Part shown: positions 7,665 through 12,287 of the stretch, in pieces
How positions within the stretch are numbered: the stretch's first letter is position 1
Layout of the letters: every line of letters starts with the position of its first letter
Source of the DNA: JBFLVQ01 sp040758525
GTDB lineage: Bacteria > Acidobacteriota > Blastocatellia > Chloracidobacteriales > JADJPF01
Reading direction: 5' to 3'
Length of the DNA: 12,287 bases
Assembly: GCA_040758525.1 (NCBI GenBank)
Contig: JBFLVQ010000247.1
Coordinates: forward strand, 1 to 12,287
The notes under the pieces: generated by a model
What the model saw: only the letters and a program-made list of their open reading frames with translations
The model's database searches: none
Told to the model about the DNA's origin: nothing
Position numbers and translations under genes: made by a program

Positions 7665-7786
7665 AATCCGGAAAAAATCTCCTTGAAAAGCGAACTTATC
7701 AACAAAGGATAACGTTATTTCAACTTTTAACCAAATAGCAGATTGGGAATTTAATAATCGCAAGTAAGGGTACTTAATGTTGGGAA

Positions 7787-8116
7787 ATGGCTATGCAATG
7801 GTTGGCTTATTTGGTATTTCTATTAGGTCTGTTGATGTTGTTGTGGGGGCAAGTGTTGGTAAAAAGAGCACGGCGAGAGCAACTGTTTTACCATCGCTAT
7901 TATAAGCGATTACCACCGCTTCCAGAGCTTTCTTCAGCAGAGTCGATAATAATTGAAGGAGCGCTTGCCGCGAGAGGTTGGAAAGCAGAATTAGTCGGTA
8001 ACGATCTACTAATTTCGCGCCAGGTTCCTAAAAGCGTGCGAGAAATTATCAGAGACGCATCAGAAAGTGTTAACCAGAATCAAGCGGATGATTCTATGAG
8101 GGATAAATATGAATAA
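7787..8116 (+). CDS. Small single-pass membrane protein of unknown function
   Basis: I do not recognise this 109-residue protein. Residues 3-24 (QWLAYLVFLLGLLMLLWGQ core) form one hydrophobic helix, followed at once by a basic patch KRARR. The positive-inside rule therefore predicts a cytoplasmic C-terminal part with the N-terminus outside. Residues 30-70 contain an aromatic/basic stretch (YHRYYKR), a proline-rich turn (LPPLPEL) and a short segment with alternating hydrophobics (WKAELVGNDLLIS). The tail is polar and charged. The start is the ATG at 7787; an in-frame ATG at 7793 fits the GGG at 7782-7784 better (8 nt). A good promoter is found at 7636-7664. Reasons to believe it is a gene are the upstream promoter, an uninterrupted frame and a coherent membrane-anchor design. 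There is no homology evidence. Confidence 0.65.
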   Translation: MAMQWLAYLVFLLGLLMLLWGQVLVKRARREQLFYHRYYKRLPPLPELSSAESIIIEGALAARGWKAELVGNDLLISRQVPKSVREIIRDASESVNQNQADDSMRDKYE

Positions 8117-8136
8117 TTAAACCAGCTCAATTAGTT

Positions 8137-8148
8137 TTGGCCTGCCAA
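8137..8148. promoter_or_regulatory. Operator-like palindrome TTGGC-CT-GCCAA
   Basis: This is a perfect 5-bp inverted repeat around a 2-bp centre, in the 147-nt gap between the small membrane-protein gene and the nrdR remnant. It lies about 90 nt upstream of the TATAAT box. The form resembles binding sites of dimeric regulators, but no specific factor can be named. As a hairpin its loop would be too small. Confidence 0.3.
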
Positions 8149-8214
8149 TATAAGAATTTTCGATCAGTTTATGTCAGACATTTCTTATACCGCCATTATT
8201 ATCTTTATAGCTAT

Positions 8215-8243
8215 GTGATAAGTCAGTCGATTTTGTATATAAT
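8215..8243 (+). promoter_or_regulatory. Promoter with consensus TATAAT upstream of the nrdR remnant and the decarboxylase
   Basis: TATAAT (8238-8243) is a perfect -10 box. GTGATA (8215-8220), 17 bp upstream, matches four of six bases of the -35 consensus. It precedes the nrdR remnant and, 45 nt after that, the PLP decarboxylase. It may now serve the decarboxylase with a ~300-nt leader that includes the remnant. Confidence 0.5.
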
Positions 8244-8263
8244 CCTGGAGCATACACAATTTA

Positions 8264-8503
8264 TTGAATAGTAATTGCGAGATTTCAGGATCAAAGGAAT
8301 ACAGACCCGATGAATTAGGTGAGCGCGAGTATCCAACGAAAAAGATTGGCGAGTCGCTAATGAGCAGATTAAGGGCTTTGGATCAGGTTGCTTATGTACG
8401 TTTTGCCTCTGTCTACAAAGACTTTCAAGATGTAAGTGAGTTTATGAGTGAGTTAAAACCATTAATTGGTAAAAAAAGGCAACTGTCGAAAAAGTCTTCT
8501 TAA
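8264..8503 (+). pseudogene. nrdR: C-terminal remnant of the ribonucleotide-reductase repressor NrdR
   Basis: NrdR is a zinc-ribbon/ATP-cone repressor of ribonucleotide reductase genes, normally about 150-170 residues. This open frame encodes at most 79 residues. Residues 18-64 match the C-terminal end of NrdR very well: GEREYPTKKIGESLM, then LRALDQVAYVRFASVY (E. coli has LKKLDKVAYIRFASVY) and FQDVSEFMSEL. The N-terminal zinc ribbon (CPFC...C-x2-C), the RRRR-x-C linker and the first half of the ATP cone are missing. The 147 nt upstream are too short to hold them, and no other frame shows them. The only start available upstream of the homology is a TTG at 8264, 13 nt after GGAG (8247-8250). An in-frame ATG at 8360 lies within the homology. 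Decay by deletion is the simplest reading; a short product of unknown use cannot be excluded. Confidence 0.75.
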
Positions 8504-8548
8504 CAAAATCACTAATAACACTAAAACTAATAGGACACTTAACAAGAA

Positions 8549-9991
8549 ATGGAAAATAAGATTAACGATCTTCCCAATAGTTTCTTACAACTATCTAATG
8601 AACAGATGCGAACTCTCGGCTATCGTATTATTGACCAGCTTGTTGATCACTTTACCACATTAGCAGAAAAGCCAGTTACACGGGTAGCAAGGCGCATTGA
8701 TTTGGAAGCACGATTACGTGAACCACTGCCTGAAGTGGGAAGAGATTTTAATCAGGTACTAGATCAACTGCAAGCTGATGTTTGGAACCATATTATGCAT
8801 CTTGATCATCCACGGTTCTTTGGTTTTGTGCCAAGTCCAAGCAATTATGTTAGTGTAATGGCAGATCTGCTAGTGGCTGGTTTCAATCCCTTTGCCGGCA
8901 CCTGGCTAGAAGCTTCAGGTCCTGCCCAGATAGAGTTAGTCACTATAGATTGGTTGCGGCAACTAGCTGGTTTTCCAGAAACCGCGGGCGGACATTTTGT
9001 TACTGGCGGCTCAGCGGCAAACCTTACTGCATTGGCGGTTGCACGTCATATTAAGTTAAATGATCAAATAGAAAACGCCATTATCTATTTCTCAGATCAG
9101 ACTCACTCATCTATTGAACGTGCATTAAAAATACTGGGATTTGCTCCCCAGCAGATCTGCAAACTACCCTGTGATGAGCAATACCGTTTATCTGTAGCAG
9201 AATTACAACAAACCATTGTAAAAGATCGTGCTGCTGGCAAACGACCATTCTGCATTGTTGCAAATGCAGGCACAACAAACACAGGCGCAGTCGATCCTTT
9301 ACCAGTGCTGGCGGAATTGTGCAAACGTGAAGGATTATGGTTGCATGTTGATGGAGCATATGGGGCTGCCTCAGTGCTTTCGGAGATAGGGCGTAGACTG
9401 CTTATTGGGTTGGAGTTGGCTGATTCACTCTCGATAGATCCACATAAATGGCTCTTCCAACCCTATGAGATTGGTTGTGTATTGCTACGAGATGCACATT
9501 TACTCAAACAGACATTTCATATTCTTCCTGAATATCTTGAAGATACTAGCAAGGCGGTTGAAGAGGTAAATTTTTGCGAGCAGGGAATTCAGTTAACACG
9601 TAGTTTCCGTGCACTAAAGATCTGGCTCTCGTTTAAGGTATTTGGTATCTCGGCATTTCGTGCTGCTATTGATCAAGGTATTAAGCTTGCTGAGTTAGCA
9701 GAGCAAACCCTTAGTCAGTCGTCCTGCTGGGAAGTAATCGCACCGGCGCAACTTGGTATTGTGTCATTTCGCTTTGTGCGCGATGGCGCATCAACAGATG
9801 AGTTAAAGGCTCTTAATCAACGTCTGATCAGCAAAACTATTGAAGATGGTTTTGCCTTTATAAGTTCCACTACTCTTAAAGGGCGTACAGCATTACGTCT
9901 GTGTACGATCAATCCACGAACAACAGCCGCAGACATAAGTGCAACAATTCAACGGCTTGAACAATATGCTAATAATCTTTTGTCTGAGTAA
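8549..9991 (+). CDS. Group II PLP-dependent decarboxylase, probably aromatic-L-amino-acid type
   Basis: At 480 residues this is a full-length member of the Pyridoxal_deC family (aromatic amino acid / glutamate / histidine decarboxylases). The N-terminal segment MRTLGYRIIDQLVDH and HPRFFGFVPSPSNYVSVMADLL are typical. Catalytic positions run almost in register with animal DOPA decarboxylase: His186 in QTHSSIERA (His192), Asp268 in HVDGAYGAAS (Asp271), the PLP lysine Lys300 in SIDPHKW (Lys303) and Tyr329 in ILPEYLED (Tyr332). His plus Tyr at these positions is the decarboxylase pattern; aldehyde synthases replace one of them. The expected reaction is amino acid to amine plus CO2 (tryptophan, tyrosine, phenylalanine or DOPA). 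The exact substrate cannot be read from sequence. The start at 8549 keeps the full N-terminal helix; AGGA lies 13 nt upstream, which is distant. No transporter or amine-using gene is adjacent. Confidence 0.88.
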   Translation: MENKINDLPNSFLQLSNEQMRTLGYRIIDQLVDHFTTLAEKPVTRVARRIDLEARLREPLPEVGRDFNQVLDQLQADVWNHIMHLDHPRFFGFVPSPSNYVSVMADLLVAGFNPFAGTWLEASGPAQIELVTIDWLRQLAGFPETAGGHFVTGGSAANLTALAVARHIKLNDQIENAIIYFSDQTHSSIERALKILGFAPQQICKLPCDEQYRLSVAELQQTIVKDRAAGKRPFCIVANAGTTNTGAVDPLPVLAELCKREGLWLHVDGAYGAASVLSEIGRRLLIGLELADSLSIDPHKWLFQPYEIGCVLLRDAHLLKQTFHILPEYLEDTSKAVEEVNFCEQGIQLTRSFRALKIWLSFKVFGISAFRAAIDQGIKLAELAEQTLSQSSCWEVIAPAQLGIVSFRFVRDGASTDELKALNQRLISKTIEDGFAFISSTTLKGRTALRLCTINPRTTAADISATIQRLEQYANNLLSE

Positions 9992-10019
9992 GGACCGACA
10001 GCAGCAATCTGTCGGTCCT
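9991..10019. terminator. Perfect 11-bp hairpin between convergent genes (bidirectional terminator candidate)
   Basis: AGGACCGACAG (9991-10001) pairs without mismatch with CTGTCGGTCCT (10009-10019) around a 7-nt loop. The stem starts on the last base of the decarboxylase stop codon and ends 12 nt before the stop of the patatin-like gene on the other strand. No immediate T-run follows on either strand, so it departs from the standard intrinsic terminator. Position and stability still favour a 3'-end role for both transcripts. Confidence 0.65.
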
Positions 10020-10031
10020 AAGATACCATTG

Positions 10032-11087
10032 CTATTTTGGTAATGTTAAGCCGCCTGTTGATGCGGCAGGCTGGACTTGCACGGGTTGGCCCCACACCTG
10101 CTGACGCCGTCCAGAAGGTATAGCTTTTCGTTGACTGGTTTTGTATTTATCAAAATCCCAATAGTTGAAGAAGTTTGTCGCCGCCTCTATACCAGATTGA
10201 TAGAGTTGTTCGCTGCGCTCACGGGAAAGATTAAAATCGGTCGTCTCTACACCAAGTGTCGGAATCGGTATGGTTCTGATAAAGGCACTATCTTTGATAT
10301 ACTTGGCATCATGGGCTTCCATCATTGTAGAAATCATTGCTGCCAAGAGGGAAATAGGACCTTTGATCTGTCTGGGTTTCTGTTCTACATCATCAGGTGC
10401 AACCAGTTTGTATCCTAATGTTGGCCAGGCAGGCTCGTCAGTCTCATCATCAAATATCCATACAGGATAATTACTGAGTACACCTCCATCGACAATATAG
10501 CTTGTTTCACCGCTCGCGGTCTTTAAAATAACTGGTTCAAAAAATAGCGGTATACTCATGCTCATTCTTACAGCATGTGCGACTGCTAGAGTGTCTGGAT
10601 TGATCCCGTAGTCTTCAATATCTTGCGGTAAAACCAACATACGCCCCCGCGAAATATCAGTAGCAATAACTTGCAGCTTATATCGATACTTGGGATTGTC
10701 TTGGTATTCTGCGATTATTAGATCTTGGAAAGTCTCTATGCCTCTGGCTTTGAGCAGATCACGTAGCCAATTTTCTAAGAATTCGCCCTCATAGATTCCA
10801 TTTTCGAATCCTAAACTGAGGGCTTCACCAATTAAGGGGATCTTATCTACCCAGCCTTTATCTTTGAAGTCATTGTAGTTAAGTTTGTCCATTATCTCTT
10901 TTAACTCTTTTGCTGAGTAGCCTGCGGCAATCAGTGAAGCCACGATTGCGCCTGCTGAAGTTCCTGCTACATTTTCAAACTGATAACCTTGCTCCTCGGT
11001 GACTTGGACTGCACCTACCAGTGCGATCCCTTTTACCCCGCCACCCTCAAAAACAGCGTCTACCTTTTTTCCATTCCCATTAGCCAT
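10032..11087 (-). CDS. Patatin-like phospholipase (acyl hydrolase)
   Basis: The protein has 351 residues and hydrolyses acyl esters of lipids with a Ser-Asp dyad if it acts like its family. The oxyanion loop is GGGVKG (residues 15-20), the nucleophile elbow is GTSAG with Ser44, and the catalytic aspartate is Asp200 in VDGGVLSNYP. VAHAVRMSMSIPLFF before it is the usual family block. There is no signal peptide or membrane segment, so it is probably cytoplasmic or injected/secreted by another route. Residues 315-351 form a basic, proline- and glutamine-containing tail (KTSQRKAIPSGRRQQ start) beyond the catalytic domain. The start is firm: AGGAGG lies on the minus strand over 11095-11100, 7 nt before the ATG. 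It converges on the decarboxylase gene and diverges from the zinc-ribbon gene. Substrate and role are unknown. Confidence 0.9.
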   Translation of the reverse strand: MANGNGKKVDAVFEGGGVKGIALVGAVQVTEEQGYQFENVAGTSAGAIVASLIAAGYSAKELKEIMDKLNYNDFKDKGWVDKIPLIGEALSLGFENGIYEGEFLENWLRDLLKARGIETFQDLIIAEYQDNPKYRYKLQVIATDISRGRMLVLPQDIEDYGINPDTLAVAHAVRMSMSIPLFFEPVILKTASGETSYIVDGGVLSNYPVWIFDDETDEPAWPTLGYKLVAPDDVEQKPRQIKGPISLLAAMISTMMEAHDAKYIKDSAFIRTIPIPTLGVETTDFNLSRERSEQLYQSGIEAATNFFNYWDFDKYKTSQRKAIPSGRRQQVWGQPVQVQPAASTGGLTLPK

Positions 11088-11173
11088 AAATATCCCTCCT
11101 TTTTTTCCCTCTTTGAGCAGTAATCGAACGCTAAATCAATAAATGGCTTGCAATAACCAGAAAGACTTTAGCG

Positions 11174-11187
11174 CTAGATTAATCTAG
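11174..11187. promoter_or_regulatory. 14-bp perfect palindrome CTAGATTAATCTAG (operator candidate)
   Basis: The 14-bp sequence is its own reverse complement. It overlaps a second, 8-bp palindrome TAGCGCTA (11169-11176). It sits midway between the divergent patatin-like gene and the zinc-ribbon gene, about 90 nt from the first and 115 nt from the second. A minus-strand TATCAT (11199-11194) just beside it could be the -10 box for the patatin gene, which would place the palindrome at the start of transcription. No regulator is evident. Confidence 0.4.
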
Positions 11188-11235
11188 AATAGAATGATAT
11201 GCCAAATATTTGAGCAGACTTAAATAAAACAGTTG

Positions 11236-11265
11236 TTGACGGTAGCAAAAAAGCATGGCTAAGAT
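11236..11265 (+). promoter_or_regulatory. Possible promoter of the zinc-ribbon/LITAF-like gene
   Basis: TTGACG (11236-11241) is one base from the -35 consensus. TAAGAT (11260-11265), 18 bp downstream, matches four of six -10 bases. Transcription would start about 30 nt before the ATG at 11302. The -35 box is convincing and the -10 box is mediocre. Confidence 0.4.
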
Positions 11266-11301
11266 TTCTCTTTCTACCATAAGACAAGGTAATAGCTGCT
11301 A

Positions 11302-11736
11302 ATGAACAGTATACGGTGTCCTCAGTGTAGTTTGATTAATGGTGTTACTGACTCTAGATGTCAACGTTGTGGTACCCCACTGACGATGTCTGGTCAGCTA
11401 CAGCAGGCTGCTCAAAACAGACAAGAGACTGCACAAACTCAACAACAACCATCTCCTCCACAATGGCAACAGCCATATCCTCCACAACCATCACCCCAAC
11501 AATTTATTACTCAGCCAGCCATGCAGCCAACTTTGCAACCAATTCAGACTGGGCTACCTAACTTTGTTTGCCCTTATTGCCGTTCACAGGCCCTGTTGGT
11601 CCGAAATAGAATCTCCACGGCAGGCTGGATAGTATTTGTTCTGTTAATCTTCTTCTGTTTACCATTGTGTTGGATTGGACTATTGATGAAGGAAGAATAT
11701 CGTACTTGTGTAGGCTGTGGTGTGAAACTAAATTAA
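11302..11736 (+). CDS. Small membrane protein with N-terminal zinc ribbon, Q/P-rich linker and C-terminal LITAF-like domain
   Basis: The 144-residue protein has three parts. Residues 6-24 form a zinc ribbon with Cys6-x2-Cys9 and Cys20-x2-Cys23 (CPQC...CQRCGTPL). Residues 29-86 are a low-complexity linker rich in Gln and Pro. Residues 87-144 carry a second split cysteine pair, Cys90-x2-Cys93 (CPYC) and Cys136-x2-Cys139 (CVGC), on either side of a hydrophobic helix at about 107-129 (AGWIVFVLLIFFCLPLCWIG). That arrangement matches the LITAF-like domain, in which a zinc site is closed over a membrane-inserted hairpin or helix, so both zinc sites would face the cytoplasm. The function of bacterial members is unknown. 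AAGG at 11286-11289 lies 12 nt before the ATG, which is long. The domain call is by pattern; the split-cysteine and hydrophobic layout is clear. Confidence 0.78.
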   Translation: MNSIRCPQCSLINGVTDSRCQRCGTPLTMSGQLQQAAQNRQETAQTQQQPSPPQWQQPYPPQPSPQQFITQPAMQPTLQPIQTGLPNFVCPYCRSQALLVRNRISTAGWIVFVLLIFFCLPLCWIGLLMKEEYRTCVGCGVKLN

Positions 11737-11894
11737 CCAGTAGCTTTACAAATTTGTTAATGGTTTGATACTTCCCATTACTTTGAACACTTTTTTTTCC
11801 TCCTGAAAACTTTCCCCTTCAGCCGCTTCATCCAAATCAATCAATTTGCCTCAATTTTAGTAGTGACCCTTTGGTTACACGCGAAACTAACAAT

Positions 11895-11919
11895 ACCGTT
11901 ACTTATGGTAATGGTTTTT
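11895..11919 (+). terminator. Intrinsic terminator-like hairpin downstream of the zinc-ribbon gene
   Basis: ACCGTTAC (11895-11902) pairs with GTAATGGT (11908-11915), 8 bp with one G-T wobble, around the loop TTATG. A short T-run (11915-11919) follows directly. The stem is not GC-rich, so efficiency is uncertain. It lies 160 nt after the zinc-ribbon stop codon. Confidence 0.45.
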
Positions 11920-11932
11920 ATCCTATCTAATA

Positions 11933-11951
11933 CCAATCTCATATTGATTGG
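11933..11951. repeat. Short inverted repeat CCAATC / GATTGG
   Basis: Perfect 6-bp arms at 11933-11938 and 11946-11951 flank a 7-nt AT-rich centre. It lies just after the terminator-like hairpin. It could be a regulator site or a minor hairpin; nothing decides between these. Confidence 0.3.
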
Positions 11952-12014
11952 GATCACTTTTCTCCTCTACTGCTCTGTAAGGATAGGTTTTCAACAATTT
12001 AGATTTTTGAAATT

Positions 12015-12274
12015 TTAGCAACCTGCACAGTTAGCAGTCTAACTATTAATTAGCAAACCTATTACCTTAGCAGCAATTTTGGCAGTCTGAAAATCTGATA
12101 GTTTCTCTCTTCTGACGGTTCTATTAACAATAATACATCAATATTTTTGGATTTTTGAATTTCTATATTGCTGGCTTGTAGGATTGTAGAAAAATCGACT
12201 TTAAGTTATTATATCGATATTTTGAAATGTTAGCAGTCTAAAATTATAGCTTGCTACCCGGCCAGCGTTTAGCA
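12015..12274. repeat. Cluster of TTAGCA elements, including two copies of TTAGCAGTCTAA
   Basis: The hexamer TTAGCA occurs at 12015, 12031, 12050, 12067, 12230 and 12269, always in the same orientation. The first four are 16-19 nt apart. A 12-nt version TTAGCAGTCTAA is exact at 12031-12042 and 12230-12241, with a near copy TTGGCAGTCTGA at 12079-12090. Runs like TTTTTGAAAT recur nearby. The loose periodicity resembles an array of protein-binding sites. AT-rich composition makes some recurrence likely, but not a repeated 12-mer. Confidence 0.5.
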
Positions 12275-12287
12275 ATTATAACTTGTT

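Larger units (their letters stand above)
11737..12287. other. Gene-free AT-rich stretch to the window edge
   Basis: No open frame here has a credible start, length or protein character on either strand; stops are frequent. The stretch holds a 6-bp stem TAATGG/CCATTA (11758-11763 with 11775-11780), followed 10 nt later by an eight-T run (11791-11798). It also holds a terminator-like hairpin at 11895-11919, a small stem at 11933-11951 and a cluster of TTAGCA repeats from 12015. It may be the upstream control region of a gene beyond the right edge. Confidence 0.6.

Noticed and set aside
7671..7786. A riboswitch in the long leader of the small membrane-protein gene
   Set aside because: No conserved aptamer signature or convincing nested stems could be seen.
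8254..8269. ACACAATTTATTGAAT as an NrdR box next to the nrdR remnant
   Set aside because: It resembles one half of the NrdR site pattern, but the usual second box at fixed spacing is not visible and AT-rich DNA gives such matches easily.
8466..8663. A 65-residue plus-strand frame bridging the nrdR remnant and the decarboxylase
   Set aside because: It overlaps both in another frame, is Lys/Asn-rich from AT-rich DNA, and has no recognisable protein character.
10077..10418. A plus-strand frame of 113 residues opposite the patatin-like gene
   Set aside because: It lies wholly antisense to a gene with intact catalytic motifs and resembles no family; it is a shadow frame.
11781..11830. A minus-strand gene starting after the GGAGG opposite 11799-11803
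   Set aside because: The frame that follows meets a stop within about 15 codons.
12015..12274. A degenerate CRISPR array
   Set aside because: The repeated unit is only 6-12 nt, spacing is uneven, and no spacer-like segments of constant length or cas genes are present.

Overview
The window is AT-rich bacterial chromosomal DNA (GC in the low-to-mid 40s by eye). Short intergenic gaps, Shine-Dalgarno-like sites and sigma-70-type promoters all point to a bacterium. The set of a DinB-family protein, a PLP decarboxylase and a protein with an N-terminal zinc ribbon plus a C-terminal LITAF-like domain recalls Acidobacteriota (Blastocatellia-like) or another soil phylum. That placement is a guess from gene style only; no marker gene is present.

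Region 1 (1-6992, + strand) is a tightly packed late cobalamin operon: bluB (3' part only), cobQ, cbiB, cobD, cobU, cobT, cobS, cobC. BluB makes the lower ligand dimethylbenzimidazole (DMB). CobQ amidates the corrin to cobyric acid. CobD makes aminopropanol phosphate from threonine phosphate, and CbiB attaches it. CobU activates the cobinamide with GTP, CobT makes alpha-ribazole phosphate from DMB, CobS joins the halves at the membrane, and CobC removes the last phosphate. The nucleotide-loop pathway is therefore complete here. Several junctions overlap (1, 17, 8 and 4-16 nt), so translational coupling is likely. Corrin-ring genes and the adenosyltransferase are not in the window.

Region 2 (6993-8503) holds a DinB-family metalloprotein gene on the minus strand and a small single-pass membrane protein of unknown function on the plus strand. 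They diverge from two good sigma-70-type promoters placed back to back, whose -35 boxes share a 15-bp palindrome. Next comes a remnant of the ribonucleotide-reductase repressor nrdR: only the last ~45 conserved residues survive, behind a consensus TATAAT box.

Region 3 (8549-11087) holds a full-length group II PLP-dependent decarboxylase, with the aromatic-decarboxylase catalytic residues, on the plus strand. A patatin-like phospholipase on the minus strand converges on it. A perfect 11-bp hairpin separates the two.

Region 4 (11088-12287) holds a palindrome-containing intergenic region, a small zinc-ribbon/LITAF-like membrane protein, and ~550 nt of AT-rich DNA without a credible gene. That last stretch contains a terminator-like hairpin and a cluster of repeated TTAGCA / TTAGCAGTCTAA elements near the right edge.

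No tRNA, rRNA, CRISPR array, insertion sequence or phage gene was recognised. I did not find a clearly new multi-gene system. The best leads are the nrdR remnant, the symmetrical divergent promoter, the zinc-ribbon/LITAF protein and the repeat cluster.
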